NCBI RefSeq assembly: GCF_023700755.1
Contig: NZ_JAMKOJ010000001.1
Location: forward strand, 310,001 to 374,000
Length of the DNA stretch: 64,000 nucleotides
Reading direction: 5' to 3'
From: Allorhizobium sonneratiae
Lineage (GTDB): Bacteria; Pseudomonadota; Alphaproteobacteria; Rhizobiales; Rhizobiaceae
Within the stretch, counting starts at the first letter, position 1. Each line of letters begins with the position of its first letter. A program made the translations under genes and the position numbers. The notes below the pieces were generated by a model. It was given only the letters and a program-made list of their open reading frames with translations. It was not told the DNA's origin and made no database searches. Of the stretch, positions 1 through 9,272 are shown piece by piece.

Positions 1-298
1 TGACCATCGGGATCAGCAGGGTTTGCGCGCCGATATCGAGCGCCTGCTTGATCAGCCAGCTTTCATTGACCGGCAGGCGGACAATGGGATGGGTGTCGAA
101 ACGGGCGATTACGGCAAGCTGGGCAGCCAGAAGTGGGATGTCGTTCGGCCCGTGTTCGGCATCGAGCAGCAGCCAGTCAAACCCGGAACCGGCACAAAGC
201 TCGGCCACATGCGCACTTGCCAGCGCCACCCAGAGACCGTGAAGACGTCGGCTCTGGTCTTTCAGCGCCTGTTTGAACCGATTGTGGGGAGCGGGCAC
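1..298 (-). CDS. HpcH/HpaI-family aldolase, partial (N-terminal 99 residues)
   Basis: Leftward gene cut by the window edge, so only about 99 N-terminal residues are visible. I translated it from the reverse strand, starting at a GTG (296-298) that follows an AGGAGG ribosome site with about six bases of spacing. The visible protein runs GLWVALASAHVAELCAGSGF, then DWLLLDAEHGPND and QTLLIPMV. These match the N-terminal barrel of the 4-hydroxy-2-oxoheptanedioate / 2-keto-3-deoxy-sugar acid aldolases (HpcH/HpaI), class II metal-dependent enzymes that cleave 2-keto acids to pyruvate plus an aldehyde. The conserved DAEH stretch belongs to the active-site region. It is divergent from the SorC-type regulator at 539, separated by a mosaic repeat. 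The exact substrate cannot be read from this fragment. Confidence 0.85.
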   Translation of the reverse strand, partial: MPAPHNRFKQALKDQSRRLHGLWVALASAHVAELCAGSGFDWLLLDAEHGPNDIPLLAAQLAVIARFDTHPIVRLPVNESWLIKQALDIGAQTLLIPMV

Positions 299-328
299 GG
301 GAAGCCTCCTGAGAATGATTGCTCTTTC

Positions 329-435
329 TAAAGCACATTGCGGCTTATCAGCCTCATGCAATGTGCTTTAAGTCTCTGAAGTGTCGCATGTACGTTATCG
401 TTTCATTGAAGACAATGAAACGCGACATGCTTTAG
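329..435. repeat. Mosaic palindromic repeat (modules M2 and M1)
   Basis: Two palindromes lie side by side. The first has perfect 13-base arms, TAAAGCACATTGC (329-341) and its complement (358-370), enclosing a ggcttatcagcct core. The second is CGTTTCATTG (399-408) facing CAATGAAACG (413-422), followed by CGACATGC. The same pair recurs at 3161 (in the order M1-M2), 33172 and 35398. It fills most of the gap between the divergent aldolase and SorC-type regulator genes. The arrangement resembles the rhizobial RIME-type intergenic mosaic elements; that family assignment is inference. Confidence 0.75.
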
Positions 436-538
436 CCTCCTCTGTGGCCAAAACTCAAGGCCATCTCTCTTGCCGGCAGGATCGCGCCTCTTGACGGAGG
501 GATTTCTTCGCGGCTACCTCTTCTTTCGGAGGCTGATC

Positions 539-1492
539 ATGGCGCGCAAGGCAGGGTTCAATTCACGGCTGGATGACGCCGCCCGTGCGGGCTGGCTCTA
601 CTATGTCGCGGGCCGCACCCAGGATGACATTGCCGCCGCCATGAATATTTCCCGCCAGAGCGCCCAGCGGCTGGTGTCGCTGGCCGTGTCGGAAAAACTG
701 GTCAAGGTCAGGATCGATCACCCGATTGCCGTCTGTCTGGAACTGGCCGAGGCGGTGAAGGAAAAATACGGTCTGAAACAGGTGGAGATCGTGCCGACCG
801 ATCCCGGCTCGGAAGCCGCCACCACCGGCATTGCCGAGGCGGGTGCCGAGGAGCTGGAGCGCTGGCTGAAACGGCCTGAGCCGCTGACGCTGGCCATGGG
901 CACGGGCCGCACGCTGCGCGCCGTCATCGACCAGTTGCCGCCGATGGAGTGTCCGCAGCACAAGATCGTCTCGCTCACCGGCAATATCAGCCCGGATGGG
1001 TCGGCGGCCTATTTCAACGTCATCTTTTCCATGGCCGATGCGGTGAAAGCACCGCATTTTCCCATGCCGCTGCCGGTCATCGTCTCGTCGCGGCAGGAGC
1101 GCGATCTTCTGCATCGCCAACCGCTTGTTGCCCCGACCATCGCCCTTGGCCGTACTGCCGACGCCGCCTTTGTCGGCATTGGCGAAATGACCATGGCGGG
1201 GCCGCTGGTGGAGGACGGCTTTCTCAGCAATGGCGAAATGCAGGCCCTGCTCGATGCTGGTGCCACCGGCGAAATCTGCGGCTGGATTTTCGATGGGCAC
1301 GGAAAGCTTCTCGACAATCCGGTCAATGAGCGCGTCGCCAGCCTGACCATTCCAGACCGCAGCACCGCCACTGTCATCGGCATGGCGCGTGGCAAGCGCA
1401 AACACGCCGCCATTCGCGCCGCCATCCTTGGCGGCCATATCAACGGTCTGATCACCGACGAACAAGCGGCCCATTTTCTTCTCACAGAATAA
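539..1492 (+). CDS. SorC/DeoR-type sugar-binding transcriptional regulator
   Basis: A 317-residue regulator. The ATG at 539 follows GGAGG at 528-532; an in-frame start at 470 would add 23 residues without a ribosome site. Residues about 25-47 (GRTQDDIAAAMNISRQSAQR) form a helix-turn-helix, and the rest is the phosphosugar-isomerase-like effector domain typical of SorC/DeoR-class regulators of polyol operons, including the stretch AMGTGRTLRAVIDQLP. It sits directly upstream of, and in the same direction as, the smoE-mtlK polyol operon. It is therefore the likely local regulator, binding a sugar or polyol (phosphate) and controlling that operon. In Sinorhizobium the equivalent position holds the smo regulator. 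Ligand and sign of regulation are inferred. Confidence 0.85.
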   Translation: MARKAGFNSRLDDAARAGWLYYVAGRTQDDIAAAMNISRQSAQRLVSLAVSEKLVKVRIDHPIAVCLELAEAVKEKYGLKQVEIVPTDPGSEAATTGIAEAGAEELERWLKRPEPLTLAMGTGRTLRAVIDQLPPMECPQHKIVSLTGNISPDGSAAYFNVIFSMADAVKAPHFPMPLPVIVSSRQERDLLHRQPLVAPTIALGRTADAAFVGIGEMTMAGPLVEDGFLSNGEMQALLDAGATGEICGWIFDGHGKLLDNPVNERVASLTIPDRSTATVIGMARGKRKHAAIRAAILGGHINGLITDEQAAHFLLTE

Positions 1493-1530
1493 GAACGCCC
1501 GCTCTCCTGCGTCTACCTGCTCTTGCTTGT

Positions 1531-1559
1531 GTCTGAACCTTCCTTGCCGGATTTCAGAC
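1531..1559. promoter_or_regulatory. Inverted repeat in the regulator-smoE gap
   Basis: GTCTGAA (1531-1537) faces TTCAGAC (1553-1559) across 15 bases, 40 bases past the regulator stop. It could be an operator for the SorC-type regulator or a weak terminator without a T-run. The rest of the 326-base gap (1493-1818) holds no gene that I can support and presumably carries the smoE promoter. Confidence 0.35.
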
Positions 1560-1818
1560 GAGAATGGTTACGTCTTTTTCCATTCATGAATAATATCTTA
1601 AACAGCATCTTTGCGATGCAGCAACGATTCCGGCTTGACAATCTGTGTATGAAAGTGAGTAATTGCCCACGAGCGAGGCGAATGCTCATTGTCGGGGAGT
1701 GATCCCCGGCAAGGAAACAGGTGGCGATGAGGATCGCCACTGACGGTATCTCGAACCGCATTCCGGGCTGGGGGCAGAGAGGCTTCTCCGGGATGACCAA
1801 TCTTCTGGGAGGAAGATG

Positions 1819-3138
1819 ATGACAATGAAGACCCTGTTGCTGGGCGCCGTTTCGGTGCTGGCGCTTTCCGGTATGGCGTCAGCGGAGACCCTGACCATTG
1901 CCACGGTCAATAATGGCGATATGATCCGTATGCAGAAGCTGACGGATGATTTCACCAAGGCCAATCCCGACATTCAGCTGAAATGGGTGACGCTGGAAGA
2001 AAATATCCTGCGTCAGAAGGTCACCACCGATGTCGCCACCAAGGGTGGCCAGTATGACATCATGACCATCGGCATTTACGAAGCGCCGATCTGGGGCAAG
2101 CAGGGCTGGCTGGTGCCGCTCGACAAGCTGACCGCCGACAAGAGCTATGACGCCAACGATCTTCTGCCGGCCATCCGCTCGGGGCTCACGGTCAACGGCA
2201 AGCTGTATGCTGCACCTTTTTATGGCGAAAGCTCTTTCGTCATGTATCGCAAGGACCTGTTCGAGAAGGCCGGGCTGAAAATGCCGGAAAAGCCGACCTG
2301 GGACTTCATCGCCGACGCTGCCCGCAAGATCACCGACAAGTCCAAGGAAGTCTATGGCATCTGCCTGCGCGGCAAGGCCGGCTGGGGCGAGAACATGGCG
2401 TTTCTCACCGCCATGTCCAATTCCTTCGGGGCGCGCTGGTTCAATGAAAAATGGCAGCCGCAGTTCAACACGCCGGAATGGAAAAAGACGCTCGACTTCT
2501 ATGTCAAGCTGATGAAGGATGCCGGTCCTCCGGGCGCGTCCTCCAACGGGTTCAACGAAAATCTGGCGCTGTTCCAGACCGGCAAATGCGGCATGTGGAT
2601 TGATGCCACCGTCGCCGCCTCCTTCGTGACCGATCCCAAGGCCTCGAAGGTTGCCAATGAGGTCGGCTTTGCCCTTGCCCCGGATAACGGGCTTGGCAAG
2701 CGCGGCAACTGGCTTTGGTCTTGGAACCTCGCCATTCCGGCAGGCTCGAAGAAGGTGGCTGCGGCAGAAAAATTCATCGAATGGGCCACCAGCAAGCATT
2801 ACACCGATCTGGTGGCGGAGAAAGACGGCTGGGCCAATGTGCCGCCGGGAACCCGTACGTCTCTTTATGACAATCCGAACTATCTGAAGGCTGCTCCCTT
2901 CGCCAAGATGACGCTGGAGAGCATCGATTCGGCCGATCCCAAGCATCCGACCGTCAAGCCCGTGCCATATGAGGGCGTGCAATATGTGGCGATCCCGGAA
3001 TTCCAGGCGATCGGCACCGCTGTCGGTCAGCAGTTTTCCGCAGCTCTTGCCGGTCAGGAAAGTGTCGATCAGGCGCTGAAGACTGCGCAGATGCTGACCG
3101 AACGCGAGATGAAGAAGGCCGGTTATCCGAAGAAGTAA
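1819..3138 (+). CDS. smoE: Sorbitol/mannitol ABC transporter substrate-binding protein
   Basis: Periplasmic solute-binding protein of extracellular solute-binding family 1, about 439 residues, matching SmoE of rhizobia and Rhodobacter. The N-terminus is a signal peptide (MKTLLLGAVSVLALSGMASA, cut before ETLTI). Three in-frame ATGs occur at 1816, 1819 and 1825. GGGAGGA at 1807-1813 gives the best spacing to 1819. It is the first structural gene of the operon, followed by two permeases, an ATPase, a sorbitol dehydrogenase and mannitol dehydrogenase. That order identifies the substrate class as sugar alcohols. The 269-base gap to smoF contains a mosaic palindrome that could terminate or stabilise transcripts so that the binding protein is made in excess; this is inference. 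Confidence 0.9.
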   Translation: MTMKTLLLGAVSVLALSGMASAETLTIATVNNGDMIRMQKLTDDFTKANPDIQLKWVTLEENILRQKVTTDVATKGGQYDIMTIGIYEAPIWGKQGWLVPLDKLTADKSYDANDLLPAIRSGLTVNGKLYAAPFYGESSFVMYRKDLFEKAGLKMPEKPTWDFIADAARKITDKSKEVYGICLRGKAGWGENMAFLTAMSNSFGARWFNEKWQPQFNTPEWKKTLDFYVKLMKDAGPPGASSNGFNENLALFQTGKCGMWIDATVAASFVTDPKASKVANEVGFALAPDNGLGKRGNWLWSWNLAIPAGSKKVAAAEKFIEWATSKHYTDLVAEKDGWANVPPGTRTSLYDNPNYLKAAPFAKMTLESIDSADPKHPTVKPVPYEGVQYVAIPEFQAIGTAVGQQFSAALAGQESVDQALKTAQMLTEREMKKAGYPKK

Positions 3139-3160
3139 AATGCTTCGGTGGGCCTGAGCC

Positions 3161-3315
3161 TAAAGCATGTCGCGTTTCATTGTCTTCAATGAAACGCGAC
3201 ATGCGAAAAAACACAGGCTTAGAACACGTTGACTGAGGCTGATAAGCCGCCACCTGCTTTAAATCTGCTGCATAATTTTCACCTTAAATCTCACCCGATC
3301 CAAGGAATTATGCAG
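3161..3315. repeat. Mosaic palindromic repeat (modules M1, M2, M3) inside the smo operon
   Basis: M1 has perfect 18-base arms, GCATGTCGCGTTTCATTG (3165-3182) and its complement (3187-3204), with a four-base loop. M2 (about 3214-3249) contains cacgttgactgaggctgata. M3 is CTGCATAATT (3268-3277) facing AATTATGCAG (3306-3315). The element lies between smoE and smoF, starting 22 bases after the smoE stop, a usual place for such repeats to modulate operon mRNA. Confidence 0.8.
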
Positions 3316-3407
3316 GAGGCGGCCCATCCCCTCTGCCCGGTAGGCTGAGGGGATAAGCTCTCACGTGACACATAAACGATAAACACCGTATCCAAGAGGC
3401 GGGCTCC

Positions 3408-4280
3408 ATGGCGACCACCCAGACCCACTCCGCAGCCAGAGCGATGATGGCCCCATCGGTCATCCTGTTGTTCATCTGGATGATCGTACCGCTTGGCATG
3501 ACCATCTATTTCTCCGTGCTCAACTATAATCTGCTGATGCCGGGGGCGCATGATTTCGTCGGTTTTCTCAACTATCAGTATTTTCTGACCGACCCGGCCT
3601 TTTTCGCGGCCATTGTCAACACGCTTCTGCTTGTGGGGGGCGTGCTCTTGATTTCCGTCATCGGTGGCATTCTGATGGCGCTTCTGCTCGACCAGCCGAT
3701 TTTCGGTCAGGGCATTGTCCGCATTCTGGTGATTTCGCCCTTCTTCATCATGCCGACGGTTGCCGCGCTGGTGTGGAAGAACATGCTGATGAACCCGGTG
3801 AATGGCTTGTTTGCCTGGGGTTTTCGCCTCCTCGGTCTGCAACCGGTGGATTTTCTCGCCACCATGCCGCTCACCTCGATCATCCTGATCGTTGCGTGGC
3901 AATGGCTGCCCTTTGCCACGCTCATCCTGCTCACTGCGCTGCAGTCGCTGGATGAAGAGCAGAAGGAAGCCGCCGAAATGGACGGGGCCGGGCCGATTGC
4001 GAAATTCATCTATATCATCCTGCCGCATATGGCGCGTGCCATCACCGTGGTGGTGTTGATCGAAACCATTTTCCTGCTTTCCGTTTTCGCCGAAATCCTT
4101 GTGACCACCAATGGCGGACCCGGAACGGACAGCACCAATCTGACCTATCTGGTCTATACCCAGGCGCTGTTGCAATTCGACGTGGGCGGTGCTTCCGCCG
4201 GTGGCATCGTTGCCGTGGTTCTGGCCAATATCGTCGCCCTTGTCCTCATCCGCCTCATCGGCAAGAACCTGGAGGCATAA
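3408..4280 (+). CDS. smoF: Polyol ABC transporter permease 1
   Basis: Inner-membrane permease of 290 residues, MalF-like class, with six or so hydrophobic segments beginning at about residue 12 (MMAPSVILLFIWMIVPLGMT). The ATPase-contact EAA loop is visible as EQKEAAEMDGAGPIAKFIYI, near residues 185-204. The start ATG at 3408 has GAGG nearby. The stop is five bases from the next permease, so the two are co-translated. It forms the membrane pore with SmoG for sorbitol/mannitol uptake. Confidence 0.9.
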   Translation: MATTQTHSAARAMMAPSVILLFIWMIVPLGMTIYFSVLNYNLLMPGAHDFVGFLNYQYFLTDPAFFAAIVNTLLLVGGVLLISVIGGILMALLLDQPIFGQGIVRILVISPFFIMPTVAALVWKNMLMNPVNGLFAWGFRLLGLQPVDFLATMPLTSIILIVAWQWLPFATLILLTALQSLDEEQKEAAEMDGAGPIAKFIYIILPHMARAITVVVLIETIFLLSVFAEILVTTNGGPGTDSTNLTYLVYTQALLQFDVGGASAGGIVAVVLANIVALVLIRLIGKNLEA

Positions 4281-4285
4281 GAGCC

Positions 4286-5116
4286 ATGGCCCGCGCCGTT
4301 TCCACCCAACGAAAACTGACTTTCACCGCCATCGCCTGGCTGATCGGGCTAATCATCTTCTTCCCGATTCTCTGGACCTTTCTCACCAGTTTCAAGACGG
4401 AAGGCGAAGCGATTGCCTCACCGCCATCCTTCCTGTTTTTCCACTGGACCACGGAAAACTATGCCGAGGTGCAAAGCCGCTCGGATTATCTCAGCCACTT
4501 CATGAATTCCGTGGCGATTTCCTTCGGCTCGACACTGCTCGGTCTTGCCATCGCCATTCCCGCCGCCTGGGCCATGGCCTTTTCGCCGACCAAGCGCACC
4601 AAGGATGTTTTGATGTGGATGCTCTCCACCAAAATGATGCCGCCAGTCGGCGCGCTGATCCCGATCTATCTGCTGTTCAAGAATTTCGGCCTTCTCGACA
4701 CCAGAAGCGGGCTGATTGTCGTGCTGATGCTGATGAACCTGCCGATCATCGTCTGGATGCTCTACACCTATTTCAAGGAGATCCCGGGCGAAATCCTTGA
4801 AGCGGCGCGCATGGACGGGGCAACGCTGATGAAGGAGATCGTCTATGTGCTCACCCCGATGGCGGTGCCGGGCATTGCCTCCACCGTGCTGCTCAACATC
4901 ATTCTGTCGTGGAACGAGGCTTTCTGGACGCTGAACCTCACCACGTCGAATGCCGCGCCGCTCACCACCTTCATCGCCTCCTATTCAAGCCCCGAAGGAC
5001 TGTTTTATGCCAAGCTTTCGGCGGCCTCGACCATGGCGATTGCGCCCATCGTCATTCTCGGCTGGTTCAGCCAGAAGCAGCTGGTGCGTGGTCTGACTTT
5101 TGGCGCGGTCAAGTAA
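4286..5116 (+). CDS. smoG: Polyol ABC transporter permease 2
   Basis: Second permease, 276 residues, MalG-like. Hydrophobic segments begin with FTAIAWLIGLIIFFPILWTF, and the EAA loop is EILEAARMDGATLMKEIVYV. It starts five bases after smoF, with GGAGG inside the smoF end. It pairs with SmoF in the transporter core. Its stop codon (5114-5116) touches the first copy of a tandem palindromic repeat that separates it from the ATPase gene. Confidence 0.9.
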   Translation: MARAVSTQRKLTFTAIAWLIGLIIFFPILWTFLTSFKTEGEAIASPPSFLFFHWTTENYAEVQSRSDYLSHFMNSVAISFGSTLLGLAIAIPAAWAMAFSPTKRTKDVLMWMLSTKMMPPVGALIPIYLLFKNFGLLDTRSGLIVVLMLMNLPIIVWMLYTYFKEIPGEILEAARMDGATLMKEIVYVLTPMAVPGIASTVLLNIILSWNEAFWTLNLTTSNAAPLTTFIASYSSPEGLFYAKLSAASTMAIAPIVILGWFSQKQLVRGLTFGAVK

Positions 5117-5226
5117 ACAAGCAATTCCAGCAAAAGTGGACGCCGGTTTTGCGTCCGGAATTGCGAAAAAAAACAAGCAATTCCAGCAAAAGTGGATGCC
5201 GGTTTTGCGTTCGGAATTGCGAAAAA
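5115..5226. repeat. Two tandem copies of a 56-base palindromic unit
   Basis: The unit at 5115-5170 is repeated at 5171-5226 with two base differences (cgcc/tgcc and gtcc/gttc). Each copy is itself an inverted repeat: GCAATTCC faces GGAATTGC, and GCAAAA faces TTTTGC inside it. The pair fills the smoG-smoK gap exactly and precedes the smoK ribosome site, so each transcript would carry two successive hairpins there. Confidence 0.9.
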
Positions 5227-5239
5227 AGGAATGTAACCC

Positions 5240-6238
5240 ATGGGCAGCATTACCCTCAAAAATGTCTCCAAGACTTTCGGCGAAGCCAAGGTCATTCCGA
5301 ATATCGATCTGGAGATCGACAATGGCGAGTTTGTCGTCTTTGTCGGTCCGTCCGGCTGCGGCAAATCCACGCTTTTGAGGCTGATTGCCGGGCTTGAGGA
5401 TGTCTCCGGCGGCAAAATCATGATCGATGGCGCCGATGCCACCGAGAAAAAGCCCTCCGAGCGCGGCCTTGCCATGGTGTTCCAGTCCTATGCGCTCTAT
5501 CCGCATATGAGCGTGCGCTCCAATATCGGCTTTCCCTTGAAAATGGCAGGCGTCGACAAGGCCGAGATCAACCGCAAGGTCGAGGATGCCGCCCGCATCC
5601 TGAACCTGACCGATTATCTGGAGCGCAAGCCGCGCGCACTGTCCGGCGGCCAGCGCCAGCGCGTCGCCATCGGTCGCGCCATCGTGCGTGCGCCGCGCTG
5701 CTTCCTCTTCGATGAGCCTTTGTCCAACCTCGATGCGGCACTGCGCGTCAATATGCGCCTCGAAATCTCCGAACTGCATCAGAAGCTCGGCGCAACCTCG
5801 ATCTATGTCACCCATGATCAGGTGGAAGCCATGACCATGGCCGACAAGATCGTTGTGCTCAATCGCGGCCATATCGAGCAGGTCGGCTCGCCGATGGAGC
5901 TTTACCGAAATCCGGCCAATCTTTTTGTTGCGGGCTTTATCGGCTCGCCGAAGATGAACCTGATTTCCGGCGAGACGGCAAAACGGCATGGTGGCCACAC
6001 CATCGGCATCCGTCCGGAACATGTGAAGCTCTCCACCACCGAAGGCGCGTGGAAGGGCCAGGTGGTGATTGCCGAACATCTGGGCTCCGACACCTTCCTG
6101 CATGTCGATGTCGATGGCATCGGCCAGATCACCGCCCGCACCGATGGCGACATTCCGGTTCGCCATGGCGAAACCGTGTTCATCACCCCGGATGAAAACC
6201 GACTCTACCGTTTCAACGAGAAGGGACTTGCCGCATGA
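5240..6238 (+). CDS. smoK: Polyol ABC transporter ATP-binding protein
   Basis: MalK/UgpC-type ATPase of 332 residues that energises the SmoEFG importer at the cytoplasmic face. Walker A is GPSGCGKST at residues 36-44. The signature LSGGQRQR and Walker B CFLFDEP follow near residues 135 and 155. The C-terminal 100 residues form the TOBE/OB regulatory domain usual in carbohydrate ATPases. The ATG at 5240 lies just past AAAAAGGAATG. The stop overlaps the smoS start by four bases (ATGA), indicating translational coupling. Confidence 0.92.
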   Translation: MGSITLKNVSKTFGEAKVIPNIDLEIDNGEFVVFVGPSGCGKSTLLRLIAGLEDVSGGKIMIDGADATEKKPSERGLAMVFQSYALYPHMSVRSNIGFPLKMAGVDKAEINRKVEDAARILNLTDYLERKPRALSGGQRQRVAIGRAIVRAPRCFLFDEPLSNLDAALRVNMRLEISELHQKLGATSIYVTHDQVEAMTMADKIVVLNRGHIEQVGSPMELYRNPANLFVAGFIGSPKMNLISGETAKRHGGHTIGIRPEHVKLSTTEGAWKGQVVIAEHLGSDTFLHVDVDGIGQITARTDGDIPVRHGETVFITPDENRLYRFNEKGLAA

Positions 6239-7011
6239 GCCAGCGTCTTGACGGCAAATCGGCGCTGATCACCGGATCGGCGCGTGGCATTGGCCGGGCT
6301 TTCGCCGAAGCCTATGTGCGCGAGGGCGCAACCGTCGCCATTGCCGACATCAATCTGGAGCGCGCAGAGGAGACGGCACGCGAGATCGGCCCTCAGGCCT
6401 ATGCCGTGCCTCTCGACGTGACCCGACAGGAGAGCATCGATGCGGCCATCCGCATGGTTGAAGACAAGACCGGCGGGCTCGACATTCTGATCAACAACGC
6501 CGCTCTTTTCGATCTCGCTCCCATCGTCGAGATCACCCGCGAGAGCTATGACCGGCTGTTTTCCATCAATGTCGCCGGGTCTCTCTTCATGCTGCAGGCG
6601 GCGGCGAAAAGCATGATATCCCGCGGCAAGGGCGGCAAGATCATCAATATGGCGAGCCAGGCAGGCCGTCGTGGCGAGGCGCTGGTGGCGGTCTATTGCG
6701 CCACCAAGGCGGCGATCATTTCGCTGACCCAGTCGGCAGGCCTCGATCTGATCAAGCACGGCATCAATGTCAACGCCATAGCGCCGGGCGTGGTCGATGG
6801 CGAGCACTGGGACGGCGTCGATGCCCTGTTTGCCAGGCATGAAAACCGCCCTCTCGGTGAAAAGAAAAAGCTGGTTGGCGAAGCCGTGCCCTATGGCCGC
6901 ATGGGTCAGCCCCAAGACCTCACCGGCATGGCGATCTTCCTCGCCTCCGATGAAGCCGAATACATCGTCGCCCAGACCTACAATGTCGATGGCGGCAACT
7001 GGATGAGTTGA
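6235..7011 (+). CDS. smoS: Sorbitol dehydrogenase, short-chain dehydrogenase family
   Basis: NAD-dependent dehydrogenase of 258 residues, oxidising D-sorbitol (and probably galactitol) to a ketose after uptake. The nucleotide-binding motif TGSARGIG is at residues 13-20, NNAA is in the expected place, and the catalytic pair is Y154-x3-K158 (YCATK). Length is standard for the family. It overlaps smoK by four bases, and 72 bases separate it from mtlK. Substrate assignment rests on the operon context and on SmoS of Rhodobacter and Sinorhizobium. Confidence 0.88.
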   Translation: MSQRLDGKSALITGSARGIGRAFAEAYVREGATVAIADINLERAEETAREIGPQAYAVPLDVTRQESIDAAIRMVEDKTGGLDILINNAALFDLAPIVEITRESYDRLFSINVAGSLFMLQAAAKSMISRGKGGKIINMASQAGRRGEALVAVYCATKAAIISLTQSAGLDLIKHGINVNAIAPGVVDGEHWDGVDALFARHENRPLGEKKKLVGEAVPYGRMGQPQDLTGMAIFLASDEAEYIVAQTYNVDGGNWMS

Positions 7012-7083
7012 TCATGGCACATGTTTCAGGCTGCCCTCTGCAACCCTCGCTGATTTCCCGAAATACTGTCAGGACATAATCCC

Positions 7084-8568
7084 ATGACCGTCAAACTATC
7101 GCTTGCCTCGCTCAAAGACGCCGCCGCGAAGGCCGCCATTCCCGCTTATGCGCGTGAAAGCCTCACGCCCGGCATCCTCCATTTCGGCGTCGGTAATTTT
7201 CACCGCGCCCATCAGGCGATCTATCTGCATGAACTGTTCAATCAGGGCAAGAATCTCGACTTTGCCATCATCGGGGCAGGCGTGCTGGCCTCTGACGCGA
7301 CGATGAAGCAAAAGCTTGCCGCGCAGGATTACCTGACCACGGTGGTCGAGCAGGATGTGGCGAAAAGTGCGGCCACCGTCACCGGGCCGATGGTGGATTT
7401 CATCGCGGCCCCCGATTTCGACGCTATCATCGCAAAGCTGGCCGATCCGGCGATCCGCATCGTGTCGATGACCATTACCGAAGGCGGCTATTTCATCGAT
7501 CCGGCCACCGGCAAGTTCGATCCGAAACATCCGGCCATTCTCGCCGATGCGAAAAACCCCGATCAGCCGAAAACCGTGTTCGGCCTGATCATTGCCGGGC
7601 TGAAGCGCCGCCGTGCTGCGGGGCATGCCCCCTTCACCGTGATGTGCTGCGACAATATTCCCGGCAATGGCGAGGTGACGGAGGCGACCGTGACCGGGCT
7701 TGCCGCACTTTTTGACCCGGATTTTGCCCACTGGATTCACGACAACGTCGCCTTTCCCAATGCGATGGTCGATCGCATCACGCCTGCCACCGGCGCACGC
7801 GAGATCGACATCACCCGCGACACCTATGGCATTGAGGATCAATGGCCGGTCTTCTGCGAGGAGTTCAAGCAATGGGTGCTGGAAGACAATTTCCCACTTG
7901 GCCGTCCGGCTTTCGAGGAGGTCGGCGTGACCTTCGTGCCGGATGTCGCGCCTTACGAACTGATGAAGCTGCGCATTCTCAATGGTGGCCATGCGGCAAT
8001 CGCCTATCCGGCGGCGCTGATGGATATTCATTACGTGCATGAGGCGATGGAAAACCCGCTGATCCGGGCCTTTCTCGCCAGGCTGACCCATGAGGAAATC
8101 ATTCCCGTGGTGCCGCCGGTGCCCGATACCAGCCTTGAGGACTATGCCACGCTGATCGAGGCGCGTTTCTCCAATCCGAAGATCGGCGACACGATCCCGC
8201 GTCTGGCGCAGGATGGCTCCAACCGTCAGCCGAAATTCATCCTGCCATCGACGGCGGACCGCTTGGCCAAGGGGCTCGATGTGGTGGGGCTGGCGCTGGT
8301 CTCGGCGCTGTGGTGCCGCTATTTCGAGGGCACGTCCGACAGCGGCAAGGAGATCATCTTCAACGATGCCAGTGCCGAACGGCTGCAAAAGGCAGCGCTC
8401 GAAAGCCGCAAAGACCCGCTGATCTTCCTGGACCTGGATGACATTTTCGGCGCGGTCGGGAAGAACAGGCTGTTCCGGCAGCGCTTTGGCGAGGCCTTGA
8501 CCGCGCTGCGCAGCCATGGCACGGCGGAAACATTGCAACGCTATCTCGATGGGGCGTTGGGCAACTGA
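7084..8568 (+). CDS. mtlK: Mannitol 2-dehydrogenase (long-chain family)
   Basis: 494-residue polyol dehydrogenase oxidising D-mannitol to D-fructose with NAD. The N-terminal FGVGNFHRAHQA is the dinucleotide-binding signature of the mannitol dehydrogenase family, and the C-terminal half carries the conserved KLRILNGGHA catalytic helix region. Length agrees with MtlK of rhizobia and Rhodobacter. It follows smoS after 72 bases and precedes the HAD gene by 14. It allows the same importer to feed both sorbitol and mannitol into fructose metabolism. Confidence 0.92.
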   Translation: MTVKLSLASLKDAAAKAAIPAYARESLTPGILHFGVGNFHRAHQAIYLHELFNQGKNLDFAIIGAGVLASDATMKQKLAAQDYLTTVVEQDVAKSAATVTGPMVDFIAAPDFDAIIAKLADPAIRIVSMTITEGGYFIDPATGKFDPKHPAILADAKNPDQPKTVFGLIIAGLKRRRAAGHAPFTVMCCDNIPGNGEVTEATVTGLAALFDPDFAHWIHDNVAFPNAMVDRITPATGAREIDITRDTYGIEDQWPVFCEEFKQWVLEDNFPLGRPAFEEVGVTFVPDVAPYELMKLRILNGGHAAIAYPAALMDIHYVHEAMENPLIRAFLARLTHEEIIPVVPPVPDTSLEDYATLIEARFSNPKIGDTIPRLAQDGSNRQPKFILPSTADRLAKGLDVVGLALVSALWCRYFEGTSDSGKEIIFNDASAERLQKAALESRKDPLIFLDLDDIFGAVGKNRLFRQRFGEALTALRSHGTAETLQRYLDGALGN

Positions 8569-8582
8569 ACAAAGGGGTGGCC

Positions 8583-9260
8583 ATGCACCAACCGGCAACA
8601 GGGCTGGTGATTTTCGATTGCGACGGCGTGCTGGTGGACAGCGAGCCGATGTCGGTCGAGGTTCTGGTGGCGGCCTTCAACAGGGCGGGTGTCGCAATCG
8701 ATGACGCCTATGTTTATGAAAATTTCCTCGGCCGCAGCATGGCGACCGTGGTGGAGACGGCAAGAGAGGAATTTGCCCTCACCATCGATGAACGCTTTCT
8801 GGATGCGATGCGTCAGGATCTTTATCAGCGCTTTCGCAGCGGTCTGCGCGCCATAGAGGGGCTTACCGCAGCGCTTGACGATCTTGAGCGGGCCGGAATT
8901 GCCTTTTGCGTGGCGTCTTCTTCCAATCCCGAACGGATTGTGCTGTCGCTGTCCGTTACCGGGCTTCTGCACCGTTTTGAGCCGCATATTTTCAGCGCCA
9001 CCATGGTGAAGAACGGCAAGCCCGCGCCGGATCTGTTTCTCCATGCGGCTGAGAGGATGGGGGTGGCGCCTGCTTGCTGTGCCGTGGTTGAGGACAGTCC
9101 TGCCGGTCTTGCCGCGGCAAAGGCTGCCGGAATGCGGGCTCTCGCCTTTTGCGGCGCCAGTCATGCCACCGGGCCACGCCATCATCAGGTCATTGACGCG
9201 CTTCGTCCGGATGTCAAATTCGATGCTATGGGTGATCTGCTTCACTGTCTGCGGGTTTGA
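8583..9260 (+). CDS. HAD-family hydrolase, beta-phosphoglucomutase-like
   Basis: 225-residue haloacid-dehalogenase phosphatase. The nucleophile motif is IFDCDGVLVDSE, with D12 and D14 as catalytic residues. VASSSNPERI (motif II) and GKPAPDLFLHAAERMG with VVEDSPAGLAAA (motifs III/IV) follow. I chose the ATG at 8583, set after AAAGGGG, over a GTG two codons upstream. As the last gene of the polyol operon, 14 bases after mtlK, it probably dephosphorylates a sugar phosphate, perhaps a dead-end phosphate arising from polyol catabolism. The precise substrate is unknown. Confidence 0.82.
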   Translation: MHQPATGLVIFDCDGVLVDSEPMSVEVLVAAFNRAGVAIDDAYVYENFLGRSMATVVETAREEFALTIDERFLDAMRQDLYQRFRSGLRAIEGLTAALDDLERAGIAFCVASSSNPERIVLSLSVTGLLHRFEPHIFSATMVKNGKPAPDLFLHAAERMGVAPACCAVVEDSPAGLAAAKAAGMRALAFCGASHATGPRHHQVIDALRPDVKFDAMGDLLHCLRV

Positions 9261-9272
9261 GCAGGCACGGCG

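Noticed and set aside
7096-8598. 500-codon open frame opposite mtlK
   Set aside because: Antisense shadow of mannitol dehydrogenase.
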